A stretch of DNA of 64,000 nucleotides, taken from the NCBI RefSeq assembly GCF_023130475.1, contig NZ_JAKHEX010000013.1, forward strand, positions 1 through 64,000. Reading direction: 5' to 3'. This document shows, piece after piece, positions 9,323 to 18,530 of the stretch. Under the pieces are notes generated by a model, which had not been told where the DNA came from, did not search any database, and saw only the letters and a program-made list of their open reading frames with translations. A program made the position numbers and the translations under genes. The DNA is from Aciditerrimonas ferrireducens (GTDB lineage: Bacteria; Actinomycetota; Acidimicrobiia; Acidimicrobiales; UBA8190). Position 1 is the stretch's first letter; every line of letters begins with the position of its first letter.

Positions 9323-9367
9323 GGCGGCTCGCCCCACCCCGCCGGTCAGCGCCGAGGAGGACCGACC

Positions 9368-10225
9368 ATGCCCGACCCCACCCCCTTCCGCCCGGCGGCC
9401 GAGCCGGGGCCGGCCGAGGCCCTGGCCCTCGCTGGGGAGGCGGCGCAAGCCCTGCGGGACGCCCTGGGGCAGGCCCCCCGAGCCGCGGTGGTCCTCGGCT
9501 CGGGGCTCGGCGCCGTGGCCGAGCAGCTCGGCTCGCCCGTCGGACCAGACCTCGACCTCGTGGCGCTCCCGGGCTTCGTCCCCGCGGGGGCGCCCGGCCA
9601 CCGCCAGGCCGCCCGGCTGGTCGACGTCGACGGCACGCCCGTGCTCGTGCTGCTCGGGCGCGTGCACCTCTACGAAGGCCTCGGGGCGGCCCAGGTGGTC
9701 CACGGGGTCCGCACGGCGGTGCTGGCCGGCGCCGAGGTCGTCGCCCTGACGAACGCGGCGGGGGCCCTCGATCCGCACCTGCGGGTCGGCGAGCTGGCGC
9801 TCGTGGCCGACCACCTGGACTGGACCGGGGACCCCGGGCCCTTGAGCGGCCTCCAGCCGCCGCCCTTCCTGGACCTCACCGACGCCTGGTCGCCGCGCCT
9901 GCGCCTGGCCGCCCGGCACCGGCACCCTGGTCTGGCCGAGGCGGTCTACGCCCAGGTGCGGGGCCCCCAGCTCGAGACCCCCGCCCTGGTCCGGGCCCTG
10001 CGGGCCCTGGGGTGCGACCTGGTGGGCATGTCGACCGCCCTCGAGGCCGTGGCCGCCCGCCACCTCGGGGCCGAGCTGCTCGGCTTGTCGGTGGTCGTCA
10101 ACCTGGCGGCCGGGGTCGACCCGGGCCCGGTGCACGTCGAGGACCTGGCGGCCCGCACCGCCGAGGCCGTGCCCGCGGTGGCCGACGTCCTGCGGACGGT
10201 GCTCGGGTCCGCGCCCCGCCGCTGA
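9368..10225 (+). CDS. Purine nucleoside phosphorylase
   Basis: A 285-residue class-II (trimeric) PNP-like enzyme splitting inosine or guanosine-type nucleosides with phosphate. Motifs in order: VVLGSGLGAV (phosphate loop, about 42-50), GAPGHRQA, LLGRVHLYEG, ALTNAAGALDP, QVRGPQLETPALVRAL, VGMSTALEAVAARHLG, and VVVNLAAGVDPGPV. The base-pocket Asn in the last motif is kept. Divergent from the MTA/SAH deaminase, suggesting joint salvage of methylthioadenosine or adenosylhomocysteine through hypoxanthine. MTA phosphorylase-like specificity cannot be excluded. Only 7 bp separate its stop from the convergent rpmA stop. Confidence 0.88.
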   Translation: MPDPTPFRPAAEPGPAEALALAGEAAQALRDALGQAPRAAVVLGSGLGAVAEQLGSPVGPDLDLVALPGFVPAGAPGHRQAARLVDVDGTPVLVLLGRVHLYEGLGAAQVVHGVRTAVLAGAEVVALTNAAGALDPHLRVGELALVADHLDWTGDPGPLSGLQPPPFLDLTDAWSPRLRLAARHRHPGLAEAVYAQVRGPQLETPALVRALRALGCDLVGMSTALEAVAARHLGAELLGLSVVVNLAAGVDPGPVHVEDLAARTAEAVPAVADVLRTVLGSAPRR

Positions 10226-10232
10226 GACGAGC

Positions 10233-10496
10233 TCAGGCCGACTGGTCGCTGGGCAGCACGTCGACCAGCCGACGGTTCCGCCGGCTGGCGAAGCGGACCG
10301 TGCCGGCCCGCAGCGCGAAGAGGGTGTCGTCGCCGCCCCGTCCGACGTTCAGGCCAGGGTGGAAGCGGGTCCCGCGTTGGCGCACCAGGATGGCCCCGGC
10401 TGGGACCTGCATCCCGTCGAAGGCCTTGGCCCCCAGGCGCTTGGCCGCCGAGTCCCGGCCGTTGCGGGTCGAACCACCACCCTTGGTCTTGGACAT
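10233..10496 (-). CDS. rpmA: 50S ribosomal protein L27
   Basis: An 87-residue L27. It begins [15 protein letters not shown], followed by the hallmark [10 protein letters not shown] and [15 protein letters not shown], with an [11 protein letters not shown] tail. It lacks the N-terminal cleaved leader seen in Firmicutes. It lies 58 bp downstream of rplU, as in almost all bacteria. Confidence 0.97.
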   Translation of the reverse strand: MSKTKGGGSTRNGRDSAAKRLGAKAFDGMQVPAGAILVRQRGTRFHPGLNVGRGGDDTLFALRAGTVRFASRRNRRLVDVLPSDQSA

Positions 10497-10554
10497 CGCC
10501 TCCGTCCCTCTCTCCGCTGCCGTCCTGCTGTCCCGGCCGGCGCCCTGGACCTGC

Positions 10555-10866
10555 TCAGCCGGCTCGGACCTCGAGGATCTCGAGCTCGGTGTGCCGCTGA
10601 CGGTGACCGAATCGCCGCCGCTGGTTCGTCTTGGGCTTGTAGGTGAAGCCCCGGATCTTCGGCCCGAGGCGCTCGCCGCGCACCCGGGCGGTCACCCGGG
10701 CCCCGGCCAGCTCGGCCGGGGTGGCGAGGACCCGCTCCCCGTCGACCACGAGGACCGGCTCCAGCTCGACCTCGGCTCCCACGGGTGCCGCCAGGCGCTC
10801 GACGAGCACGGTCGCGCCGGGCTCGACCCGCTCCTGCTTCCCTCCGCTGCGGACGACGGCGTACAT
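10555..10866 (-). CDS. rplU: 50S ribosomal protein L21
   Basis: A 103-residue L21 with the start [17 protein letters not shown], the core block [22 protein letters not shown]-type segment and the tail [22 protein letters not shown] -10-like element ends nine bases before the ATG, so its transcript may have almost no leader. The gene order RNase E/G - rplU - rpmA is standard. Confidence 0.97.
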   Translation of the reverse strand: MYAVVRSGGKQERVEPGATVLVERLAAPVGAEVELEPVLVVDGERVLATPAELAGARVTARVRGERLGPKIRGFTYKPKTNQRRRFGHRQRHTELEILEVRAG

Positions 10867-10875
10867 AGCGGGGAG

Positions 10876-10881
10876 AGTCTA
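10876..10881 (-). promoter_or_regulatory. -10-like element of rplU-rpmA
   Basis: On the minus strand the sequence reads GGCTAGACTC. TAGACT matches the actinobacterial TANNNT pattern and leaves nine bases to the ATG, so transcription would begin at or just before the start codon. Similar CTAGRCT elements precede tRNA-Gly(TCC) (33411) and tRNA-Cys (43241). No convincing -35 box is seen. Confidence 0.4.
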
Positions 10882-10905
10882 GCCCGCTGGCGAGGACCCC
10901 TCGGT

Positions 10906-12660
10906 TCAGAGCAAGGAGCGGTCCAGGACCAGGCCCCGGCCGCCGCAGACCTGGCAGGTCTGCGAGAGGGCCTCGACCAGGCCCTCCGAGACCCGCTTGC
11001 GGGTCATCTCGACCAGGCCGAGCTCGGAGATCTCGAAGACCTGGGTGCGGGTCTTGTCCCTGGCCAGGGCGGCCCGCAGGGCCTGGGTGACCTGCTCCCG
11101 GTGCTCTTTGTGCTCCATGTCGATGAAGTCGATGACGATGATGCCGCCGATGTCCCGCAGGCGGAGCTGGCGGGCGATCTCCTCGGCCGCCTCGAGGTTG
11201 TTCCGGAAGACGGTCTCCTCGAGGTTGGACCGGCCGACGTTCTTCCCGGTGTTCACGTCGATCACCGTGAGGGCCTCGGTCCGCTCGATGATGATCGAGC
11301 CCCCCGAGGGCAGCCAGACCTTGCGGTCGAGGGCCTTGTGGAGCTGCTCGTGGACGTGGAAGCGCTCGAAGATCGGCAGGCGCTCCTCCTCGGGGTCGTA
11401 GTACTCGACCCGGTCGGCCAGCTCCGGCTCCATCTCCTCCACGTAGCGCCGCACGGCCTCGTAGAGCCCCCAGTCGTCGATCAGCACCGCCCGGTAGTCC
11501 CGGTTCAGCTCCTCCCGGACGATCCGGACCGCCATGTCGGGCTCCCGGTAGAGCAGCTGGGGCTGGCGGGCCTCCCGGGCCGAGGCCTCGATGGCCTGCC
11601 AGCGGGCCAGGAGCCGCTGGACGTCGGCGGCGAGCTCCTCCCGGCTGGCTCCCTCGGCCGCCGTCCGGACGATGAGGCCGTGGCCCTCGGGCCGGACCTC
11701 GTCGAGGATTCGCCGCAGTCGACGCCGCTCCGCGTCGTCGAGGCGCTTGGAGATGCCGAACGTCCGGGAGTTGGGCACCATGACGGCGAAGCGCCCCGGC
11801 AGCGACACCTCCTGGGTCAGCCGGGCGCCCTTCGCCCCGATGGGGTTCTTCGTCACCTGGCACACGATGAGCTGCCCGGGCTCCAAGACGTCCTCGATCC
11901 GGGGCTGGGCCCCCGGCTCCCCTTCGACGTCCTCGGGGTCGTAGCGGACGTCGCCGCGGTAGAGCACGGCGTTCTTCGGGGTCCCGATGTCCACGAACGC
12001 TGCCTCCATGCCCGGCAGCACGTTCTGCACCCGACCCTGGTAGATGTTGCCGTCAATCTGGTGCACGTCGTCGGCCGCCCGGGACACCAGGTGCTCCACG
12101 AGGGTCCGACCCTCCAGGACGGCGATCTGGGTGGCCTCCGGTCGCACGTGGACGCACATCATGTAGCGGCCGACGGCCCGGCTGCGCCGCTCCCGGCGCC
12201 GCTCACCCCGGGGCCGGCTCGGCGGATTCGAGGCACCCTCGGTGGTGCCCGCCGGTCCCTCGGTTCCCCTGCCCGCCCGCCCCGCCGACGGGGCCGGGGG
12301 CGCCGAGACCGACGGGGCCGCCGACGGGCCCCGCCCACCGGCCACCCCACCGGAGCCGCCCTGCCCGCCGCTGCCTCGCCGCCGCCGGCGAGAGCGGCTG
12401 GCCCCCCCGGACGGGGGACCTTGGACCGGGGGCGCTGGCCGGGTGTCGCCGATGCGGGGCTTGGCCAGCACGGGGGGCGCTGGCCGGGTGTCGCCGATCC
12501 GAGGCTTGGCCGGGGCGGCCTGCCCGTTCGTCGGCCCCTCAGCCGGCCCCGGGACGGGACGGGCGGGGGAGCCGCTGGGAGCCGCCGGCGCAGGCCCCGG
12601 GACCGGCGGGCTGTCGTCGGCAGCCCCGGCCACCGGGGTGCCGGCAGGGTCGTCGGACAT
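10906..12660 (-). CDS. rng: Ribonuclease E/G family protein
   Basis: A 584-residue endoribonuclease. Residues 1-165 are low-complexity Pro/Ala/Gly/Arg and hold a two-copy 15-residue repeat. An S1-type domain follows (HVRPEATQIAVLEGRTLVEH, GNIYQGRVQNVLPGMEAAFVDIG), then the catalytic DNase-I-like region with LTVIDVNTGKNVG and IIVIDFIDME, whose two Asp coordinate Mg2+. A zinc-link-like CQVCGGRG sits near the C terminus. It processes rRNA and mRNA at the membrane or in the cytosol. It starts upstream of rplU; the next gene upstream is the DUF2344 protein. Confidence 0.93.
   Translation of the reverse strand: MSDDPAGTPVAGAADDSPPVPGPAPAAPSGSPARPVPGPAEGPTNGQAAPAKPRIGDTRPAPPVLAKPRIGDTRPAPPVQGPPSGGASRSRRRRRGSGGQGGSGGVAGGRGPSAAPSVSAPPAPSAGRAGRGTEGPAGTTEGASNPPSRPRGERRRERRSRAVGRYMMCVHVRPEATQIAVLEGRTLVEHLVSRAADDVHQIDGNIYQGRVQNVLPGMEAAFVDIGTPKNAVLYRGDVRYDPEDVEGEPGAQPRIEDVLEPGQLIVCQVTKNPIGAKGARLTQEVSLPGRFAVMVPNSRTFGISKRLDDAERRRLRRILDEVRPEGHGLIVRTAAEGASREELAADVQRLLARWQAIEASAREARQPQLLYREPDMAVRIVREELNRDYRAVLIDDWGLYEAVRRYVEEMEPELADRVEYYDPEEERLPIFERFHVHEQLHKALDRKVWLPSGGSIIIERTEALTVIDVNTGKNVGRSNLEETVFRNNLEAAEEIARQLRLRDIGGIIVIDFIDMEHKEHREQVTQALRAALARDKTRTQVFEISELGLVEMTRKRVSEGLVEALSQTCQVCGGRGLVLDRSLL
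12431..12511 (-). repeat. 45-bp tandem duplication in the RNase E/G N-terminal region
   Basis: A nearly identical 36-nt core occurs at 12431-12466 and 12476-12511, a 45-nt period. It encodes two copies of AKPRIGDTRPAPPV within the disordered N-terminal extension. The period is a multiple of three, so the frame is kept. It could be a duplicated short binding motif. Confidence 0.75.
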
Positions 12661-12681
12661 GGGAACGATCCTTCCTCGTGG

Positions 12682-13440
12682 TCACCGGGCCGCCCCCTCG
12701 GGGACGAGGGCCGGGGGCCCGGCATCGAGGGGCTCCCGCCGGGAGCCCTCGACGTTCGTCCATTGGTGGGTCCGGCGCACCAGGGCGCCGGGGATGCCCA
12801 GGGCGCGGGCCAGGCCGTCGGGGCGGGCACCGGGCACCCCGGTGGCCAGCTCGGCCACGACCTGGGGACCGGACGGTTCCGGGTCGGCCTGGGGGTCCTC
12901 GACCCGCAGCGCCAGCAGGCCGGGGCGGAGGTCCTCTTCCACGAGGGCCCCTCGCCGCTGTCGGGCCACCGGCACCGACTCCGCGTCCAGCAGCTCGGCC
13001 GCCCGCCGTCGAAGCGCAGCAGGGTCGGCCCCAGGGGCGAGGAGCTGCCACTCGCAGGCGGTCACGATCTGCTGGAGGGAGCGCGAGGATCCCTCGAGGA
13101 CCGCGGCCGCCAGGACCGCCACCCCCTGGGGCAGGGCCGGCCCGAGCTCCCGGCGGACCAGGTCGGGGAGGGCCGGACCGGCCTCCAGGAGCCCAGGCGT
13201 GGGTTCGAGCCGCACGTCCAGGTACTCCGCCGTGGACTCGCACCCGGTGGGCAAGGCCAGCCCGAAGCTCAACAGGGGATGGGGGGAGAAGCCGGCGGAG
13301 TAGGCCACCGGCAGGCGGGCCCGGCGCAGGGCCCGCTCGAGGACCCGGGCCAGGTCCCGGTGGGAGAGCCAGCGAAGCTTGCCCAGCTTCGTGTACCGCA
13401 GCCGCAGCACCAGCCGGCCGTCCCCGCCCTGGTCGGTCAC
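12682..13440 (-). CDS. TIGR03936/DUF2344 radical-SAM-linked protein
   Basis: A 252-residue protein beginning (GTG) near GRLVLRLRYTKLGKLRWLSH, with RDLARVLERALRRARLPVAYS and GFSPHPLLSFGLALPTGCES, the signature of the DUF2344 family. It almost always sits next to or is fused with the TIGR03960 radical SAM protein; here the GTG overlaps that gene's stop (GTGA). The family's biochemical role is unknown; linkage to rne-rplU suggests RNA or ribosome modification. Confidence 0.88.
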   Translation of the reverse strand: MTDQGGDGRLVLRLRYTKLGKLRWLSHRDLARVLERALRRARLPVAYSAGFSPHPLLSFGLALPTGCESTAEYLDVRLEPTPGLLEAGPALPDLVRRELGPALPQGVAVLAAAVLEGSSRSLQQIVTACEWQLLAPGADPAALRRRAAELLDAESVPVARQRRGALVEEDLRPGLLALRVEDPQADPEPSGPQVVAELATGVPGARPDGLARALGIPGALVRRTHQWTNVEGSRREPLDAGPPALVPEGAAR

Positions 13441-15383
13441 CGGCCGGCCCCCACCGGCAGGAACCGGACCGGGACCCGGCCCCCGCTCGCCAGGTCCTGG
13501 CCGGTGCCCTGGCTCCCCCCCGCGGGCGGCGTGGTCGAGGCCACGACGTGCTCCAGGCCGAACCCCGTGCAGGCGCCGCAGTCGTAGCACGGGGTCCACC
13601 GGCAGTCCTCCACCCCCTGCTCGGCCAGGGCGTCCTGCCAGTCCTGCCAGAGGAAGTCCCGGTGCAAGCCGGCGGAGATGTGGTCCCAGGGCAGGGGCTC
13701 GTCCTCGGCGCGCTCCCGGTGGACGAGCTCGTCGAGGGAGAGTCCCTCCTCGGCCAGGGCGTCCTCCCAGCGGGCCAGCTCGAAGCGCTCCGACCACTCC
13801 TGGAAGGTGCCCCCGGCCCGCCAGACCCGCTCGATGACCGCGCCCACCCGACGGTCGCCCCGGCTGAGCAGCCCCTCGACCGCCGAGGCCGCCGGGTCGT
13901 GCCAGCGCAGCGACGCCCCCCGGACCCCCCGCAGGGCGTCCTTCAGCAGCCCGACCTTGCGACGCAGCTCCTCGGGGGTGTCCTGCCGGGCCCACTGGAA
14001 GGGCGTGTGGGGCTTCGGCACGAACCCGCCGACCGACGCGGTCACGGTCACCGACCGGTGGTGGGCCCGGCCGATGGCCACGCAGCGCTTCGTCAGCTCG
14101 GCGATGCCGAGGACGTCCTCGTCGGTCTCGGTGGGCAGGCCGATGAGGAAGTAGAGCTTGACCCGCCGCCACCCCTGGGCGAAGGCCGCCTCGACGGCGG
14201 CGTAGAGGTCCTCTTCGCGAATCAGCTTGTTGATGACCCGCCGCATCCGCCACGTCCCGCCTTCGGGGGCGAACGTCAACCCGGTCCGCCGGGTCCGCTG
14301 GATCTGGGCGGCCAGGCCGACGGTGAAGGCGTCCACCCGCAGGCTCGGCAGGCTGACGGCCACGGGCCCGAGGCGGCCCGGGGCGTCCATGACCGCCCGC
14401 ACGGTCTCCTCGATGCCCGAGAAGTCGGCGGTCGAGAGCGAGGTCAGGGCCACCTCGTCGTAGCCGGTCCGGGCCAGGCCCTCGCGGACCATCCTCGCGA
14501 CCTGGGCCGCGGGGCGTTCCCGGACCGGTCGGGTGATCATGCCTGCCTGGCAGAACCGGCAGCCTCGGGTGCACCCCCGGAACACCTCGACGTTGAGCCG
14601 GTCGTGCACCACCTCGATGAGGGGCACGAGCTGCCGCTTCGGGTAGGGCCAAGCCGCCAGGTCGGCCACCGTCCGCTTCTCCACCCGCTCGGGCGCCTGC
14701 GGGAACCGCGGCCGCAGGCTCACGGGCCGCCCCGCCGGGTCCAGCTCGGGCTGGTAGAGGGCCGGGACGTAGACCCCGGGCACCTGGGCCAGGGCGAGAC
14801 GCAGGGCGTGGCGACCCTCGGGCCCCGTCCAGTCCCCGCCGCCGAGCACCTCGGTCAGCTCCCCCACCACCTCCTCGCCGTCGCCCAGCACGAAGGCGTC
14901 CACGAAGTCGGCCAAGGGCTCGGGGTTGAAGGCGCAGTGCCCGCCGGCGAGCACCAGGGGATGGCTCGAGTCGCGCGCCGCGCTGCGCACCGGCAGGCCG
15001 GCCAGGTCGAGAAGGTTCAGGACGTTCGTGTAGGTGAGCTCGGCCGCCAGGTTGAAGGCGATGACGTCGAAGGCTGCCGCGGGCCGGTGGGTCTCCAAGG
15101 AGAACAGCGGGACCCCGGCCGCCCGCATGGCGGCCTCCATGTCCACCCACGGCGCGTAGGTCCGCTCGGCCGCCGCGTCGGGCCGTTCGTTCAGGATCTC
15201 GTAGAGGATCTGGAGCCCCTGGTTGGGCAGGCCGATCTCGTAGCTGTCCGGGTAGACCAGCAGCCAGGAGACCCGTCCCGGTCCATGGCAGGGCTCTTGG
15301 GCACCCAGCTCCCCGCCGATGTACCGGGCCGGCTTCTCGACCTGGGCCAAGAGGGGCTCGATCCGTGGCCACAGGTTCTCCAT
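13437..15383 (-). CDS. B12-binding-type radical SAM protein (TIGR03960)
   Basis: A 648-residue protein. An N-terminal cobalamin-binding-like region (WLLVYPDSYEIGLPNQG, FNLAAELTYTNVL) precedes the radical SAM core with the iron-sulfur ligands in FRGCTRGCRFCQAG. A Cys-rich C-terminal part (CRWTPCYDCGACTGFG) may hold another cluster. Members pair with DUF2344 proteins; the reaction is not established. It is the first gene of the rne-rplU-rpmA group here. In related genomes it follows mreBCD-PBP2-RodA. Confidence 0.9.
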   Translation of the reverse strand: MENLWPRIEPLLAQVEKPARYIGGELGAQEPCHGPGRVSWLLVYPDSYEIGLPNQGLQILYEILNERPDAAAERTYAPWVDMEAAMRAAGVPLFSLETHRPAAAFDVIAFNLAAELTYTNVLNLLDLAGLPVRSAARDSSHPLVLAGGHCAFNPEPLADFVDAFVLGDGEEVVGELTEVLGGGDWTGPEGRHALRLALAQVPGVYVPALYQPELDPAGRPVSLRPRFPQAPERVEKRTVADLAAWPYPKRQLVPLIEVVHDRLNVEVFRGCTRGCRFCQAGMITRPVRERPAAQVARMVREGLARTGYDEVALTSLSTADFSGIEETVRAVMDAPGRLGPVAVSLPSLRVDAFTVGLAAQIQRTRRTGLTFAPEGGTWRMRRVINKLIREEDLYAAVEAAFAQGWRRVKLYFLIGLPTETDEDVLGIAELTKRCVAIGRAHHRSVTVTASVGGFVPKPHTPFQWARQDTPEELRRKVGLLKDALRGVRGASLRWHDPAASAVEGLLSRGDRRVGAVIERVWRAGGTFQEWSERFELARWEDALAEEGLSLDELVHRERAEDEPLPWDHISAGLHRDFLWQDWQDALAEQGVEDCRWTPCYDCGACTGFGLEHVVASTTPPAGGSQGTGQDLASGGRVPVRFLPVGAGR

Positions 15384-15470
15384 CGCTGCTCGCAGTCTAG
15401 GTCCCCGGCGCGCCGAACCGGGGAGATCGTGGCGTGCCGCGCGCCTAAGGCCACGTTCGGTGTTCCTGCG

Positions 15471-16058
15471 TCAGGTGCGGACGCGCCCGGGGGCCGCCGA
15501 TCCCCCGAGTCCCGGGCCGGGACGGGCCGGCTCCTCGACCGGCAGGGCCCAGCGGACCGCCCGCAGCACGAGCGGTCCGAGGACCAGGCCGCCCACGGTC
15601 ACCACCACGAGGGCTGGGGGCAGGTAGGCCGTGAGCGCCTTGGGCACCCCGAAGAGCGCCAGCAGCACCCCGCGCAGGACCGTCCCCGCCGCGGCGCCCG
15701 CCGCGACCAGGGGGACCGCCATCCAGAGCGACGGTCGAGCGCGGCCTGGCCGCAGGCTGCCGGCGGCGGCCCCGAGGAGGGTGCCGACGAGGGCCGAGAG
15801 GCCGAAGGGGGTGGGGAGGACCAGGTCGGTGACGAGCCCCACGACGAACCCGACGCTGGCCCCCCGATCCGGGCCGGCCAGCAGGCCCACGGCCACCGGC
15901 AGGAGAACCAGGAGATCCGGATGGGCGCCGGCCACGCGGACGCCGTCGAGCAGGGAGAGCTGGAGGACCAGGCTGACCACCACCACCAGGGACAGCCGGA
16001 CCAGGGCTTCGAGGGGCAGGGGCTGGCTGCCCTCGAGGGGCGCTTCGACCTGGCTCAT
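15471..16058 (-). CDS. mreD: Rod-shape-determining membrane protein MreD
   Basis: A 195-residue integral membrane protein with about five hydrophobic helices (LVRLSLVVVVSLVLQLSLL, LVLLPVAVGLLAGP, ALVGTLLGAAAG, LVVVTVGGLVLGPLVL). Its position after mreC, with an ATGA overlap, identifies it; MreD sequences are poorly conserved. It connects the MreB filaments to the elongation machinery. The PBP2 and RodA genes that usually follow are absent. Confidence 0.85.
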   Translation of the reverse strand: MSQVEAPLEGSQPLPLEALVRLSLVVVVSLVLQLSLLDGVRVAGAHPDLLVLLPVAVGLLAGPDRGASVGFVVGLVTDLVLPTPFGLSALVGTLLGAAAGSLRPGRARPSLWMAVPLVAAGAAAGTVLRGVLLALFGVPKALTAYLPPALVVVTVGGLVLGPLVLRAVRWALPVEEPARPGPGLGGSAAPGRVRT

Positions 16059-16861
16059 CCCGGCGGTTCCCAGGCCAGGACGTCGACGAAGCCCAGGCTC
16101 CCCAGGTCGGCGACCGGTCGGGCGCTGACCGTCGCCTGGGTGCCAGCCGCCGTGCTCCGGACGCTTGAGGTCGACAGCAGCTCCCCCCGGTGGATCGGCG
16201 CCCGGTTCGGGACGTAGTCGACCCGCAGGGCCGCACCGGGGCCCTGCCCGCTGGCGGCCGCCAGGGCCCCAGCGGTGCCGTAGGTCACCGAGACGACGCT
16301 GCGGGAGTCGGTGATGAGCTCGACCGTGGCCTGATGGCTGGCCACCTGGACGACCCGACCGACCAGCCCCAGCCCGTCCACCACCGGCATCCCGACCGCG
16401 ACCCCGTCGTCCTGGCCCTTGTCCAGGGTGACCGTCGCCTCGAAGTTCGAGCTGCTCTGGCCGATCACCTCGGCGGTCACCGTCGGGATGGTGGCCACGT
16501 CGACGAAGGGCAGGTGCTCGAGCCGGGCCAGCTGGTCGAGCTCCCGGCGTTCGGTCCCCAGCCGGAGCACCTGCCCCTCGGCCCGGCGAAGCTCCAGGCG
16601 CAGCTCGGCGTTCTGCCGGGCCAGGGAGCCGTACTCAAGGGCACCGGCGAAGAAGTGGCCGACCGGGTGCAAGACGTCGTCGACCGCCCGTTCCACCGGG
16701 TTCAGGGCGTCGGCGGTCGAGCGGCGGGCCGCGTTGACCGCTCCGTGGAGCTCACCCCGGTAGTCGAGGGTCACCAAGACGGCCGAGACAACCACCAGGC
16801 CCAGGACCCGGAGCCACGTCCGGCGGACCCGGCGGGCCCGGCGAGGACGGGGCCGGGCCAT
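16055..16861 (-). CDS. mreC: Rod-shape-determining protein MreC
   Basis: A 268-residue protein with a basic N terminus, one transmembrane helix (VLGLVVVSAVLVTLDYRG), a short coiled-coil-like region (QNAELRLELRRAEGQVLRL) and a periplasm-side beta domain with TVTLDKGQDDGVAVGMPVV and GLVGRVVQVASHQATVELITD. These are standard MreC blocks. It scaffolds the cell-wall elongation complex. Confidence 0.93.
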   Translation of the reverse strand: MARPRPRRARRVRRTWLRVLGLVVVSAVLVTLDYRGELHGAVNAARRSTADALNPVERAVDDVLHPVGHFFAGALEYGSLARQNAELRLELRRAEGQVLRLGTERRELDQLARLEHLPFVDVATIPTVTAEVIGQSSSNFEATVTLDKGQDDGVAVGMPVVDGLGLVGRVVQVASHQATVELITDSRSVVSVTYGTAGALAAASGQGPGAALRVDYVPNRAPIHRGELLSTSSVRSTAAGTQATVSARPVADLGSLGFVDVLAWEPPG

Positions 16862-16904
16862 GCTCAGGGCCGACCGGCCCGGCGACCGGCTCGTCGAGTC
16901 ACCA

Positions 16905-17936
16905 TCAAGCGGGCGAGGAGGTGATGAGGACCTGCTTCAGGGCCTCGAACTCCTCGAGGCACTGGCCGCTGCCGACCGCCACGCAGTTCAGGGGGTCGCG
17001 GGCCACCACGATGGGCATCCCCGTCTCCTCCTGCAGCCGGGCGTCGAGGCCGTGAAGCAGCGCGCCACCCCCGGTCAGCACGATGCCCTGCTCCATGATG
17101 TCGGCGGCCAGCTCCGGGGGGGTCTTGTCCAAGGTGACCTTCACGGCGTCCACGATGGCTGCCACCGGCTCCTCGATGGCCCGGCGGATCTCCTCGGTCG
17201 AGACCACCACCGTCTTCGGCAAGCCGGTCACGAGGTCCCGACCCCGGATCTCGGCGTGCAGCTCCTCCTCCAGGGGGTAGGCGGAGCCCAGGGCGATCTT
17301 GATCTCCTCGGCGGTCCGCTCCCCGAGCGCCAGGCTGTACTCCTTCTTGATGTAGGCGATGATCGCCTCGTCCAGCTCGTCGCCACCGATCCGGACCGAC
17401 TGGCTGGTGACGATCCCCCCGAGGGAGATGACCGCGACCTCGGTGGTCCCCCCGCCGATGTCCACCACCATGTTGCCCGTCGGCTCGTGGACCGGCAGCC
17501 CGGCCCCGATGGCCGCTGCCATGGGCTCCTCGATGATGTAGGCCTTCCGGGCCCCGGCGTACTCGGCCGCCTCCATCACCGCCCGCTGCTCCACGCCAGT
17601 GATGCCCGAGGGGACGCAGATGACCATCCGGGGCTTGGCGAAGCGCCGCTGGTGGACCCGCTGGATGAAGTAGCGGAGCATCTTCTCGCAGATCTCGAAG
17701 TCGGCGATCACCCCGTCCTTGAGCGGCCGGATGGCCTGGATGTGGCTGGGGGTCCGACCGATCATCCGCTTCGCCTCGGCTCCCACCGCGAGCGGGCGGC
17801 CGTCTCGGACGTTGACCGCCACGACCGAGGGCTCGTTCAGGATGATGCCCCGGCCCCGGACGTAGACCAGGGTGTTCGCCGTTCCCAGGTCGACGGCCAT
17901 GTCCCGGCCGAGCAGGAACAACCGGTTCTCTGCCAT
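16905..17936 (-). CDS. mreB: Actin-like cell-shape protein MreB
   Basis: A 343-residue bacterial actin. Nucleotide-binding motifs: [10 protein letters not shown] near residue 17, [18 protein letters not shown], and [11 protein letters not shown]. Filaments guide lateral wall synthesis. It starts the mreBCD operon, with a 171-bp upstream space to ndk that should hold its promoter. Confidence 0.96.
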   Translation of the reverse strand: MAENRLFLLGRDMAVDLGTANTLVYVRGRGIILNEPSVVAVNVRDGRPLAVGAEAKRMIGRTPSHIQAIRPLKDGVIADFEICEKMLRYFIQRVHQRRFAKPRMVICVPSGITGVEQRAVMEAAEYAGARKAYIIEEPMAAAIGAGLPVHEPTGNMVVDIGGGTTEVAVISLGGIVTSQSVRIGGDELDEAIIAYIKKEYSLALGERTAEEIKIALGSAYPLEEELHAEIRGRDLVTGLPKTVVVSTEEIRRAIEEPVAAIVDAVKVTLDKTPPELAADIMEQGIVLTGGGALLHGLDARLQEETGMPIVVARDPLNCVAVGSGQCLEEFEALKQVLITSSPA

Positions 17937-18107
17937 GGCAAGCCTCGCTCTTCGGATCGCTCGGGGAGGGGGTGCCCAGCGGGCCCGGCAGGCACGGACC
18001 GGAGCCCCGCCGGCGTCGGGCCAAGGCTAGGGGATCTGGACGGCTCGCTCAAGGCGCCAGGCCCCTCCGGCCCGCCAGTCGGCCTCGGGACCGGGCGACC
18101 CCCCGGC

Positions 18108-18518
18108 TCACGCCAGCTGCGGGAAGAAGAGGGCGATCTCGCGGGCGGCGGCCTCCGCGGAGTCCGACCCGTGGACCAGGTTCTCCGCCGTTTCGGTGGC
18201 CAGGTCCCCCCGGATCGTCCCCGGCGGGGCCTCGGCCGGGTTGGTCGGCCCCATCAGGGTCCGCAGGATCCGCCAGGTGTCCTTCGGCCCCTCCACCACC
18301 GCCACGAAGGCCGGCGAGCGGGTGATGAAGGCCAGGAGGTCGTCGTAGAACGGCTTGCCCTGGTGCTCGGCGTAGTGGGCGGCGGCGAGGTCCCGGGGGA
18401 TGACCTCCAAGCGGCCGACCACCAGCCGCAGGCCCTTGCGCTCCAGTCGAGCCAGGACCTCCCCGACCAGGCCCCGCTCGACCCCGTCGGGTTTCACGAT
18501 CAAGAGGGTGCGGTTCAC
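18108..18518 (-). CDS. ndk: Nucleoside diphosphate kinase
   Basis: A 136-residue NDK, full length. It starts NRTLLIVKPDGVERGLVGE and has NLVHGSDS with the phospho-accepting His at about 116 and the MGPTNPAEAPPGTIRGD nucleotide loop. It balances NTP pools. It lies 12 bp after folC. Confidence 0.97.
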   Translation of the reverse strand: MNRTLLIVKPDGVERGLVGEVLARLERKGLRLVVGRLEVIPRDLAAAHYAEHQGKPFYDDLLAFITRSPAFVAVVEGPKDTWRILRTLMGPTNPAEAPPGTIRGDLATETAENLVHGSDSAEAAAREIALFFPQLA

Positions 18519-18530
18519 GAGGGGGGCAGG

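Noticed and set aside
8050-13587. A plus-strand open frame of more than 1800 codons opposite mtaD, rplU, RNase E/G and the radical SAM genes
   Set aside because: It runs antisense to well-identified genes, is rich in Gly/Pro/Arg and has no family motif; GC-rich DNA has few stop codons.
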